From the NCBI RefSeq assembly GCF_000349565.1, contig NZ_KB714607.1:1-64000 (forward strand): DNA of 64,000 nt, written 5' to 3'. This document shows, in pieces, positions 16,718 through 24,378 of the stretch. The stretch's first letter is position 1. Every line of letters begins with the position of its first letter. Under the pieces are notes generated by a model that worked only from the letters and a program-made list of their open reading frames with translations, searched no databases and had not been told where the DNA came from. The translations under genes were made by a program, and so were the position numbers. The DNA is from Curtobacterium flaccumfaciens UCD-AKU (lineage in GTDB: Bacteria > Actinomycetota > Actinomycetes > Actinomycetales > Microbacteriaceae).

Positions 16718-17171
16718 GCCCGTGCGTCTTCCGCGGGCGACGGACCTGGTCCACGTCCATCGATCAGCAGGCGCCAGCCGGGGGCGAGTGGGCCGTGTTC
16801 AGTGCGCATCAGGATCTCCGGGTCGGAACGGGTGGGGACGGGTGGGGACGGGTGGCGAAGGCAGTGGGGAGACGATCGTACGAGTCAAGGTGACCTGCCG
16901 CCCTGAGAAGCACCGCAGCCCTCACCGTGTGGATGGGGCTCGGGATCGTCTCGACAGGCAGCCGTGCGTCTGTTGCGAAGCCCTGTCCTCGGAATGTCGC
17001 CGCATGTGGTGGCTGGCTTCGAGCACCGGGACGCCGTTGTCGTCCTGCCAGCCACCCCCCGTACCAACGGAGCCCGCCGTGTCCGGGCGGAGGTCCGTTC
17101 GACAAGCTGCTCCCTTCCTGGCATGTTAACGACTGAAGGGCTGGATATCAGTTCTCGGGAAGGAGTGGGAA
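16718..17171. other. 454-bp gene-free region between ATP-grasp and bacteriocin-like genes
   Basis: No credible gene lies here on either strand. The notable content is a G-rich stretch at 16830-16855. The bacteriocin-like gene has a clear AAGGAG ribosome site at its right end. Divergent promoters for both flanking genes must lie here, but I cannot place -35/-10 boxes with confidence. Confidence 0.6.
16830..16852 (+). other. predicted G-quadruplex motif
   Basis: Five runs of three or four G separated by one or two bases (GGG-T-GGGG-AC-GGG-T-GGGG-AC-GGG) fit a canonical quadruplex on the plus strand. It lies about 115 bp upstream of the ATP-grasp start and arises from a 10-bp direct repeat. Confidence 0.45.
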
Positions 17172-17615
17172 ATGAGCAAGAACGATCACCGATCTCGGCG
17201 GGTTGCCGCTGGCTTCGCCGCTGTGGCTGTCGGCGGGGCGGTGTTCCTCGGCGCGATCCCCGCACAGGCGCAGGACGGCGTCGGGAGCGAGGGGGTCATC
17301 GGTGGATGGTCAGAGAGCACCGGGACCGTCGACGGCGCAGGAACCGGAATGTCGGTGTTGGCGGTGAACCACCGCGGTGCAGCGGAGAAGAAGACCATCA
17401 GTGGGACGACGCACAAGCGTTCGCATGGTTGGACGACCTGGGCAGGCGTGCAGCACTACACGCGTGCGCGGCTCGAGCACGGCAGCAGCATCATCGCTGA
17501 CTCTGGCCGGAAGTGGGGCAAGTCCGGCACGGAAGCAGTGACCGTGTGGAAGCCGTACCGGCCGAACCGGCCCGGCAACGGTGTCGGTACAGCGAAGACC
17601 TACTACGGCAGGTGA
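17172..17615 (+). CDS. lactococcin-972-like secreted bacteriocin candidate
   Basis: A 147-residue secreted peptide. A signal peptide (basic start, hydrophobic core, cleavage near AQA-Q) covers about residues 1-34. The mature part of about 113 residues has no cysteine, has an early GGW and ends TYYGR, resembling actinobacterial members of the lactococcin 972 family, whose founder blocks septum formation through lipid II. It is longer than lactococcin 972 itself (66 residues). AAGGAG lies upstream of the ATG. The two permeases and ATPase that follow match the usual immunity/transport partners, which strengthens the call. Family membership was judged by eye. Confidence 0.65.
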   Translation: MSKNDHRSRRVAAGFAAVAVGGAVFLGAIPAQAQDGVGSEGVIGGWSESTGTVDGAGTGMSVLAVNHRGAAEKKTISGTTHKRSHGWTTWAGVQHYTRARLEHGSSIIADSGRKWGKSGTEAVTVWKPYRPNRPGNGVGTAKTYYGR

Positions 17616-17621
17616 CGCATC

Positions 17622-17656
17622 GCAGCGGGTGCGAGCCGACGGCTCGCACCCGCTGC
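17622..17656 (+). terminator. strong hairpin after the bacteriocin-like gene
   Basis: GCAGCGGGTGCGAGCC and its exact complement form a 16-bp stem with a 3-base GAC loop, 7 bp after the bacteriocin stop and 16 bp before the next start. No T-run follows. It may terminate part of the transcripts or protect the bacteriocin mRNA, giving more peptide than transporter. Confidence 0.75.
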
Positions 17657-17672
17657 TGCGTGAGGAGAAGAC

Positions 17673-18578
17673 GTGACGAAGCAACAGACCACGGCGATCG
17701 CGGGCCTGCTCCTGCTGGCCATGCTGCTGACGGTGTTGATCGGGGTGTTCGACGCTCGCCGAGGTGTCATCGCTTCTGAAGGCAACGATCTCCGCAGCGG
17801 TCAAAGCGTGTGGGTGAACGCGACACTCGACGAACTCATGCGTGCCCGGAACGCATTCGAACCGGGAACGAAGGTGTTCGTGCGCCTCGAGGGCGATGTC
17901 CGCGCCGTCGCAATGTTGTCGGGACGGTGGACAGATGTCCCGCTGCACGACGGGCACGCACTGACCGGGCGCCCCGGCGAGGCCCTCGCCGGGGCTGACG
18001 TTGCCGTCCGCGGTGACGACATCGTCGTCGATGGCAAGCCCTACGACGTGGTGGGCCGTCTCGGCGTCCGGGCCGACAGTCTGCTGTCCGATGACGTCAT
18101 CGTCGCCGATCCGTCGCGGTTCTCGGCGTCACCACAGCGGCTCCTCCTGGACGGCCCGAGCAGTGTCCGCCACTACAGCGCAGAGTTCCCTGGCCGAAGT
18201 GTCGAGATCGTCGACGACGGCACGAACCGCAGGACGAACGTCGACGCCGTGTCTCCGGTTCTGGTCACGCTCGGCGTGCTCGTCGTCATGCTCATCGGCG
18301 TGGTCGCAGGCCTGCAAGCTGGGCGATGGGAACTCCGCACTGCCGCCGTCCGCTTCACCACGGGGATCCGACCGCTGAGCACCCTCCGCAGCGCGGCCAC
18401 CAGAGTCAGCGTGATCACCATCGCCGCCTGTACGACCGCTCTCGCGGGCGCGGCAGCGGTCAGGCAGGCCACCCTCCTCGACCTCGACGTCACCACTGTG
18501 GTCGTCTCGGTCGGAACCGTCGTGCTTGCCGTGTCCGTCGCTTCGTTCTGGCAGGGAACCCGTCGATGGAACTGCTGA
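17673..18578 (+). CDS. FtsX/MacB-like permease, first half of bacteriocin-associated transporter
   Basis: A 301-residue membrane protein with one N-terminal helix (residues 9-27), an external domain of about 180 residues, then three helices near 203-220, 252-268 and 275-292. GAGGAG precedes the GTG at 17673. The stop overlaps the next gene by 13 bp. With the following 430-residue protein it has the size and layout of the single membrane protein of about 700 residues normally found beside lactococcin-972-type genes. It presumably exports the peptide or provides immunity. Confidence 0.65.
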   Translation: MTKQQTTAIAGLLLLAMLLTVLIGVFDARRGVIASEGNDLRSGQSVWVNATLDELMRARNAFEPGTKVFVRLEGDVRAVAMLSGRWTDVPLHDGHALTGRPGEALAGADVAVRGDDIVVDGKPYDVVGRLGVRADSLLSDDVIVADPSRFSASPQRLLLDGPSSVRHYSAEFPGRSVEIVDDGTNRRTNVDAVSPVLVTLGVLVVMLIGVVAGLQAGRWELRTAAVRFTTGIRPLSTLRSAATRVSVITIAACTTALAGAAAVRQATLLDLDVTTVVVSVGTVVLAVSVASFWQGTRRWNC

Positions 18579-19858
18579 ACGACCTCCGGTCCAACTGGAC
18601 GATCATCGTCGCCAAGATCGTCCTGCTCGTGCTGCTCGCACTCTGCTGGTACAACGTGGCGTCCTTCACCCAGTCCACCTCGCAGGCCGTGGCCCAGGGC
18701 TTGTCCGCCGATGCCGACGTCGACCTCTACACGGTGGTCGACGATCTCGGCCCGGATGCTTTCGAGGCGATCCGGCGAGACGAGCACGCACTCGACGACG
18801 TCGCCTCGTTCGTCGACCGCATCGACGACGAGCCCGGGTTCGACTTCATCTCCTCGTACGACCAGCCCGTCACCGTTCAGGACTTCCGCGGCGACGACCG
18901 CTTCGACGTCGGCTACGGCACCGAGTACACGCTCAACGGGAAGTACCAGGACGAGTCCGGCCGGAGCGTTCAGGACATCAAGTCCATCCAGCTCAACGAG
19001 AACGCGTACGAGTTCGCGGGGCTCTCCGTGCAGGACGGCAAGCCCATCGAGTGGAACGTTGTCGACTGGGGATCCGGTCGGATCCCGGTGCTGCTCGGCA
19101 ACGAGTACCGCGGCGTGTACGAGCTCGGGGAGCGATTCACCGGAGCGGTCATCCTGCAGGAGCAGGAGCTCGAAGTCGTCGGTTTCCTCGAACCGGACAG
19201 TGCCATGTACTTCCGCGGTGAGGCAAACCACTACCTCGACGACACCGTCATCGTGCCCTACCCGCCAACACTCGCCGGACTCGACCGAGCAGCACTCGAC
19301 CGGCTGGATCCCGAGCTGTTCGGACGCCTGGCGTTCCAGGTGCTCAACGCCGATCTCGCCGTCGATCACAGCCTCGATTTCGGGGACGTCGTCGCGCGTC
19401 TCGACGCGATCGGAGACGACACCGGCTTCCGGTCGTACACGTTGCTCGGAGTACCGGCCTACCTCGTGCAGCTCTCCCTCGTTCGCCAGCTCATCCAGGA
19501 CAACCTGGTGCTCGTCACCGCGCTGCTGGTCGCCCTCACCGCTGGCGTGGGCATCATCACGGCGTTCCTCAACCGACTCCTGCATCACCGTCGAACGCCA
19601 GTGGCGCGGGTGCACCATCTTCTCGGGAGGAGCCCGAGTGCCACGAACCGGCTGTTCCGCGCAAGCCGCCTCACCGAGTTCACCGCGGCGCTCGGGCTGT
19701 TCCTCGCGACCAGCGCACTGCTCCCCAACGACAGCGAGATGGCTCGACTCGGCGCCGGCACCGCCCTGCTCCTCTGGTGCGTGGCGGACGGCGCACTCGG
19801 CCGGCGAGCCATCCGCATCGAACTGACCGCCCAACAGCGAAGAGGTACCTCACGATGA
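18566..19858 (+). CDS. FtsX/MacB-like permease, second half of bacteriocin-associated transporter
   Basis: A 430-residue membrane protein with one N-terminal helix (IIVAKIVLLVLLALCWYNVA), a large acidic external domain of about 280 residues and three helices after residue 310. The ATG at 18566 lies inside the end of the upstream permease gene. The protein repeats the topology of that partner, suggesting a heterodimeric permease. Its stop overlaps the ATPase start (ATGA). Either a natural split or an old frameshift of a fused ancestor could explain the two genes. Confidence 0.65.
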   Translation: MELLNDLRSNWTIIVAKIVLLVLLALCWYNVASFTQSTSQAVAQGLSADADVDLYTVVDDLGPDAFEAIRRDEHALDDVASFVDRIDDEPGFDFISSYDQPVTVQDFRGDDRFDVGYGTEYTLNGKYQDESGRSVQDIKSIQLNENAYEFAGLSVQDGKPIEWNVVDWGSGRIPVLLGNEYRGVYELGERFTGAVILQEQELEVVGFLEPDSAMYFRGEANHYLDDTVIVPYPPTLAGLDRAALDRLDPELFGRLAFQVLNADLAVDHSLDFGDVVARLDAIGDDTGFRSYTLLGVPAYLVQLSLVRQLIQDNLVLVTALLVALTAGVGIITAFLNRLLHHRRTPVARVHHLLGRSPSATNRLFRASRLTEFTAALGLFLATSALLPNDSEMARLGAGTALLLWCVADGALGRRAIRIELTAQQRRGTSR

Positions 19859-20517
19859 TCGTGCTGCGTGACGTCTCGAAGACCATCACCGAGCCCGACG
19901 GATCGATCCGAGCACTGTTCGACCGGCTCGACTTCGACCTTCGCGACGACGATCGATCCGTGGCCATCACGGGGCGCAGCGGATCCGGCAAGAGCACGCT
20001 GCTCCGGATCCTCGCCGGACTCGACACCGACTTCGGCGGGACCTACGAGCACGACGGCCACGTGCTCGAGCGCACCGCACGGAGGATGGCGGAGCACCGA
20101 CTCCGACACATCGGCATCGTCACCCAGGACCACAGCCTCCTCGGCGACCGCAGCGTGCTCGACAACGTCCGGCTCGGCGTTCCTGCTCGCGCTGACTCCA
20201 CCGCCCGAGCACATGAGGCGCTCGACGCGGTCGGCATCAGCCACCTCGCTGGCAAGCGCCCACGACGACTGTCAGGAGGAGAAGCGCAGCGCGTCGCGAT
20301 CGCTCGAGCCATCGCGAAGCGCCCTGCCGTCGTCCTCGCCGATGAGCCCACCGGCGCACTGGACGAGACGACCGAAGACGACGTGCTCGCCCTCTTCGAC
20401 CGGCTGCAGCAAGCAGGAACCAAGTTCGTGATCGTCACCCACAGTGAGCGCGTTGCACAGCGATGCGAACGGCAACTCCAGCTGCACCACGAACGACTCA
20501 TCGCGCGCGGCGCGTGA
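19855..20517 (+). CDS. ABC transporter ATP-binding protein, lactococcin-972 group type
   Basis: A 220-residue ATPase of the MacB/LolD class. Walker A is GRSGSGKST, the signature is LSGGEAQRVAIARAIAK, and Walker B with its extension is VVLADEPTGALD. The ATG overlaps the stop of the second permease. It powers the two permeases upstream. ATPases of this kind are regular neighbours of lactococcin-972-type bacteriocin genes. A repeat array and a hairpin terminate the operon. Confidence 0.85.
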   Translation: MIVLRDVSKTITEPDGSIRALFDRLDFDLRDDDRSVAITGRSGSGKSTLLRILAGLDTDFGGTYEHDGHVLERTARRMAEHRLRHIGIVTQDHSLLGDRSVLDNVRLGVPARADSTARAHEALDAVGISHLAGKRPRRLSGGEAQRVAIARAIAKRPAVVLADEPTGALDETTEDDVLALFDRLQQAGTKFVIVTHSERVAQRCERQLQLHHERLIARGA

Positions 20518-20530
20518 CGGACGGGAGGCC

Positions 20531-20708
20531 GGCCCCACCAGCCGGTACCGGCGCACCGCGCCAGCGGGGTGACGGCCGAGCTTGGAGGTGGGCCCCACCA
20601 GCCGGTACCGGCGCACCGCGCCAGCGGGGTGACGGCCGAGCCTGGAGGTGGGCCCCACCCGCCGGTACCGGCGCACCGCGCCAGCGGGGTGACGGCCGAG
20701 CCTGGAGG
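20531..20708. repeat. three tandem 60-bp intergenic repeats
   Basis: Units start at 20531, 20591 and 20651 with an exact 60-bp period; the third lacks only its last bases. Differences between units are few (for example CTTGG/CCTGG, ACCAG/ACCCG). Each unit holds GGTACC, a CACCGC...GCGGGGTG stem and, across the junction, GGTGGG-C-CCCACC. A single related copy lies at 12046-12098. The open frames through the array are an effect of the 60-bp (20-codon) period and are not taken as genes. Confidence 0.95.
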
Positions 20709-20738
20709 GACGGTGCCAGCTGGCACCGGGCCTCCCGT
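20705..20738 (+). terminator. compound hairpin ending the bacteriocin operon
   Basis: The palindrome GGTGCCAGCTGGCACC at 20712-20727 sits within a wider stem of GGAGGGAC and GGCCTCCCGTCC. It follows the repeat array downstream of the ABC ATPase. The first bases of the window look like a second copy. The region from here to 20880 holds no gene. Confidence 0.6.
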
Positions 20739-20880
20739 CCGTCAGCGGTTGCGCTCCGAATCCCCGATCACGCGTGCGCAGTACGTTCGCGGCTGGAGAA
20801 CTCGGCGAACATCTCCCGTTTCGCTGCGTGCGAGTCAGCCTCGAGCTCGAGTCCCTCCACGTTGACCGGTGCCTGATCGG

Positions 20881-21396
20881 CTACCGGACCAGCGCGCGTT
20901 CGTAGAGGCTGGAAGCGAGTTGCCGCCCACCGTCGGGGGCGCTGACCGTCACGTCGCGGACGTGCCGGAACCCCTGCTGTTCGTAGAAGCGCCGCAATCC
21001 GGGGTTGTCAGTCGCGCAATCCAGCCGCACGAGGGCCGCCCCGCGCCCGGCGGCTCGCTCTCCTACCCACACCAGCAGTCGCTGCCCCAGCCGACTGCCA
21101 CGATGCGTCTGCGCCACGACCAGCCGGTGCACGTACACAGCGGGATCGTCCTCCACGCCCCACGTCTCGGAGTCCGAGTCGGACACCGTGACCATCGCCA
21201 CGATCACCCGGTCCTGACGCACGACGAAGAGGTTCCCCTGCTCTGCGGCGCGCAGCAGAACCGCGTCCGGCACCCGGTCCTGCCACTGGTAGATCCCACG
21301 CGAGCGGAGCCACAGCCTCGCACCGTCGATGAGCACCTGAGCCGAAGGAACATCCGCGGCCGTGGCCGCTTCGACCGCCAACACGTCTTGATCCAC
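20881..21396 (-). CDS. GNAT family N-acetyltransferase
   Basis: A 171-residue GNAT protein. Motif A (RLVVAQTHRGSRLGQRLLVWV), with the Q/RxxGxG/A acetyl-CoA pyrophosphate loop as HRGSRLG, and motif B (NPGLRRFYEQQGFRHVRD) are clear. The N-terminal substrate half carries a GIYQWQD segment seen in related aminoglycoside- or small-molecule acetyltransferases. It is a single-gene unit facing the bacteriocin operon tail to tail. The substrate is unknown. Confidence 0.85.
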   Translation of the reverse strand: MDQDVLAVEAATAADVPSAQVLIDGARLWLRSRGIYQWQDRVPDAVLLRAAEQGNLFVVRQDRVIVAMVTVSDSDSETWGVEDDPAVYVHRLVVAQTHRGSRLGQRLLVWVGERAAGRGAALVRLDCATDNPGLRRFYEQQGFRHVRDVTVSAPDGGRQLASSLYERALVR

Positions 21397-21464
21397 GAGA
21401 CGACGCTACGGGCTGACCTCAGCGGACACGAGCGGAAGTGGGCCTGATCCGGCATCCTCGTCTC

Positions 21465-21557
21465 GTGGAGTTCTCATGGTGGACGTGGTGGGGGCTCCTG
21501 CTCATCGCGCTGACGGGGCTCGGGCTGATCGGGCGCGCTGCTGTCGTCTCCTGCTGA
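21465..21557 (+). CDS. possible 30-residue membrane micropeptide
   Basis: A GTG-started frame encodes a 30-residue peptide beginning MEFSWWTWWGLLLIALTG, followed by a single hydrophobic helix and a short tail ending in Cys. It starts 69 bp from the divergent GNAT start. The ribosome site is weak and no family is recognised. It could be chance. Confidence 0.25.
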   Translation: MEFSWWTWWGLLLIALTGLGLIGRAAVVSC

Positions 21558-21661
21558 TCCCGTGGGTCATCGCACTCGACAGCTGACTGCAGACACACCG
21601 AGATCGGCTCGGTCGATGAGCGGCTGCCGGACGGCCGTGGGGCTGGTCGGCCCCGGGAGCG

Positions 21662-21841
21662 TCAGAAGAACATGCGCCCCCGCGCGATGTCCGACTCGGC
21701 CTGCCGAAGAGCCTCCGCGACTTCGGGGTCTGTCCCCTCGAACTCCGCCGCCCGAGAGCCGAAGTTGGTGTACCGGTGCATGACGAACCACAGCACGAGG
21801 AGCGCCGCCAAGACCACGCCGGTTCCGATCCACCACCACAT
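21662..21841 (-). CDS. small single-helix membrane protein
   Basis: A 59-residue protein with an N-terminal helix (MWWWIGTGVVLAALLVLWFV) and a charged cytoplasmic tail (DPEVAEALRQAESDIARGRM). No family is recognised. The ATG at 21841 is chosen because the hydrophobic helix starts there; longer forms run through unlikely sequence. It is divergent from the lipoprotein gene. Confidence 0.5.
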   Translation of the reverse strand: MWWWIGTGVVLAALLVLWFVMHRYTNFGSRAAEFEGTDPEVAEALRQAESDIARGRMFF

Positions 21842-21975
21842 GGGGGCAGCGTACGTGCGACCGACAGCGGGGGCAAGCGCTGCGATACGCCGTTGCAGGA
21901 TCGGCGATCGGGGAGCTCCCGCGGGTTCGTACCTGAAGCGCTCGTCTACGCTGGGCTCCTCACGAGGGGGATGCA

Positions 21976-22527
21976 GTGGGTTTCGGAAGATCTGTGGTGC
22001 TGGCCAGCTTGGCGACTGCGAGCGCCATCGTGCTTGCTGGGTGCGCAGCGTTCCCTCCAGCTCCGAGCACGGTGGGCTCCGACTGGCCGAGCACCGGGGT
22101 GCCATCCGCCGTGCGATGGCCGTCCGACTGGGTCGACAGCCTGTCCGGTGATTCCGAAGCCGTGGGCGGTCCGATCGTCGGGCTCCGCCTTGAGTACGGA
22201 GCGGAGCACTGGGTCTGGCGGATCCGCAGCACCGACCCGGGAAAGACCGACGCCCTCGGCGAGTCCAACGCAGAACCGACCAGCGGTGTCGAGGCGCTCG
22301 TCGACGCCACGGACCTGAGCCTCGTGCGGCGACACGAGGTCACCCTGACCAAGGCTGAAGCCACGGGGACGGACACCAGCTACTACGACGCCGTGAAGGC
22401 CTCGGGTGAGGAGTGGCCCGGCCCACGACTGGTCGAGCTGGTGCGCGTCGTCGACGACGGCCGGCCGACGTGGCGCGTCACGACGTACGACACCGAGGAC
22501 GGCCACCTCGCCCCGCGGACGCTCTGA
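21976..22527 (+). CDS. putative lipoprotein
   Basis: A 183-residue protein with a lipoprotein signal (hydrophobic stretch ending LAGC at about residue 22), then a Pro/Ser-rich linker and a globular domain with no family I recognise. GAGGGGG precedes the GTG at 21976. It would be anchored to the outer face of the membrane. It is not in an evident operon. Confidence 0.7.
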   Translation: MGFGRSVVLASLATASAIVLAGCAAFPPAPSTVGSDWPSTGVPSAVRWPSDWVDSLSGDSEAVGGPIVGLRLEYGAEHWVWRIRSTDPGKTDALGESNAEPTSGVEALVDATDLSLVRRHEVTLTKAEATGTDTSYYDAVKASGEEWPGPRLVELVRVVDDGRPTWRVTTYDTEDGHLAPRTL

Positions 22528-22768
22528 GCACGCGCGCTGATCGATCTCGGGTGCGGAACCGAGTCGCTCACCCGATCAGCGCCGATGCCGCCGTCATGAC
22601 TGGCAACAGCGGCCGTCGTCATCCGAGGCGAGAGCCTGCTCGTCATCGATTGATTGCAGGACGGTCGAAACTACTGGGTGATTCCCCGCACGAGCGCGGA
22701 ACGCTGCCGCCGTCCCGGCCGGACTGATCCGGCTTCCGGAGGACGCGTCCCGCGCTCGCCAGTACCGC

Positions 22769-23578
22769 CTACCGAACGCCGTACACGACGTGGTCGTCGA
22801 GGTACTGCCAGACCGTTCCGACCTCGGCGAACCCAGCGCTGCGGAGCGACTCGATGTGGAAGCCGAGCGTCACCTTCGGCGGCGCTTCGTGGAGTTCCGC
22901 GCCCCACACCGCGTCGCGTCGCGCGATCGCTTCGGCGTACCGCGGCGTCTCCGCCACCGCTGCCCACCACGCGTCCCACGTGTCCGCGCCGGCCGCGAAA
23001 CCATCTCGCTGCGTCACGGCGTCATCGCGCGCTGCGATGGCGGCCAGGGTGCTCTCGTCCCGCTGGTAGGACAGGTGGTCACCGTTGAGCAGGATGCCAC
23101 CGGCGCGGAGGAGGTCCGCGGTCCGTCGGTGGACATCGACGAGCGTGCCCGGCTGGAGCCAGTGCAGGGCAGTCGAACTCACCACGGCGTCGAACGGTGC
23201 GTCCGCGATCGCAGGGTGCTCCGCCCAGCGCCGATCGGCGAGGTCGACCTCCGCGATCACGAGCCGACGGTCGGCGGCGGCGAGGTCCGCGGCGATGGCC
23301 AGGAGCGCTGGATCCTTGTCCGCCACCACTGCCGTGGCGCCAGGGACCGCGGCGAGGACTGCTTCCGCGAGCGCTCCGGTTCCGCCCGCGAGGTCGAGGA
23401 TCCGCGGCGCGGTCGTCTCGGCGCAGACGTCGGCGACCACGCGGGCGATCGTGGCGAACCGCTCAGCCCGGTGCCGGATGTACGCGGTCTGCTGAGCATC
23501 CCACCGGGTCGCCAGGTCACGTGCCCGCGCGGTGTCGGCCTCGGTGGCGATCGGTGTGGTGGTTGTCGTCTCGGTCAT
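22769..23578 (-). CDS. class I SAM-dependent methyltransferase
   Basis: A 269-residue methyltransferase with SAM motif I ILDLAGGTGALAEAV, motif II acid in VVADKDP, and a VVSSTALHWLQP motif IV, as in UbiE/trans-aconitate methyltransferase relatives. Its start overlaps the stop of the iron-transport ATPase (ATGA), making it the last gene of the siderophore-uptake operon. A role in modifying a siderophore or releasing iron is conceivable, but nothing in the sequence proves it. Confidence 0.8.
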   Translation of the reverse strand: MTETTTTTPIATEADTARARDLATRWDAQQTAYIRHRAERFATIARVVADVCAETTAPRILDLAGGTGALAEAVLAAVPGATAVVADKDPALLAIAADLAAADRRLVIAEVDLADRRWAEHPAIADAPFDAVVSSTALHWLQPGTLVDVHRRTADLLRAGGILLNGDHLSYQRDESTLAAIAARDDAVTQRDGFAAGADTWDAWWAAVAETPRYAEAIARRDAVWGAELHEAPPKVTLGFHIESLRSAGFAEVGTVWQYLDDHVVYGVR

Positions 23579-24378
23579 GGGGTGGTTCCTTCCAGAGGGG
23601 CGAGTGGGACGGCCGGTGGTGCTGGCAGGCGGAATGTGAGGTGGATGTCACCGTCAGGGTCGTCGCGACGGGTGGTGTGGACGTCGTAGACCGAATCCAG
23701 GAGCGCGGGGCGGAGGACATCGGCGGGTGGGCCGGAGCCGACGACGCGGCCCGCGGCGAGGATCACCAGGTGGTCGCAGACGCGGGCGGCGGCCTCGAGG
23801 TCGTGCAGGACGACGACGACGGTCGGTGCGATGTGCGGCAGGAGTTCGAGGACTTCGAGCCGGTGTCGCAGGTCGAGGTGGTTGGTGGGTTCGTCGAGGA
23901 GGACATGGTCGGCACCGTGAGCGATCGCGCGGGCGAGGCCGACCCGCTGGAGTTCGCCGCCGGAGAGTGCGGCCAGGGAGTCGCCGGCTCGGTGCGTCAG
24001 TGCGACCGCGTCGAGGGCTGCCGCCACACGCTCGTCGGGGTCGACACCGTCGCCGCGGCCCGGGCCGACCTGGGCGAGGCCGCCGAGCGCGACCTCGTCC
24101 GCCACGGTGAGCGCCGGGTCCGGGTCGAGTCGCTGCGCCACGCTCGCGACGCGTTGCGCGATCCACCGGCGTGACCGGTGCCGGACATCCTGTCCGTCGA
24201 TCTCGACACGGCCTTCCTGGATGGGGACGGCTCGGAGGAGCGCGCGGATCAGGGTGGTCTTGCCACTGCCGTTCGGGCCGACGATCCCGGTCACGGAGCC
24301 CGTCGGCGCATCCAGGTCGACGGTGTCCAGGAGCAGCCGCCGTCCGGCGCGCACCGTCACCGCGTGTGCGCGGATCAC
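23575..24378 (-). CDS. iron-siderophore ABC transporter ATP-binding protein
   Basis: A 267-residue FecE/FhuC-type ATPase. Walker A is GPNGSGKTTL, the signature is LSGGELQRVGLARA, Walker B is HVLLDEPTNHLDL, and the H-loop is VVVVLHDLEAA. It overlaps by four bases with both the binding-protein gene upstream and the methyltransferase gene downstream. It energises uptake through the FecCD permease encoded first in the operon. Confidence 0.9.
   Translation of the reverse strand: MIRAHAVTVRAGRRLLLDTVDLDAPTGSVTGIVGPNGSGKTTLIRALLRAVPIQEGRVEIDGQDVRHRSRRWIAQRVASVAQRLDPDPALTVADEVALGGLAQVGPGRGDGVDPDERVAAALDAVALTHRAGDSLAALSGGELQRVGLARAIAHGADHVLLDEPTNHLDLRHRLEVLELLPHIAPTVVVVLHDLEAAARVCDHLVILAAGRVVGSGPPADVLRPALLDSVYDVHTTRRDDPDGDIHLTFRLPAPPAVPLAPLEGTTP

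Noticed and set aside
20531-20708. CRISPR array
   Set aside because: The units are contiguous 60-bp copies with no variable spacers and no cas genes nearby.
20463-20876. Open frames through the 60-bp repeats encoding 20-residue repeats
   Set aside because: The period is a multiple of three so any frame looks repetitive; no start with ribosome site and no known protein. The DNA palindromes explain the conservation better.
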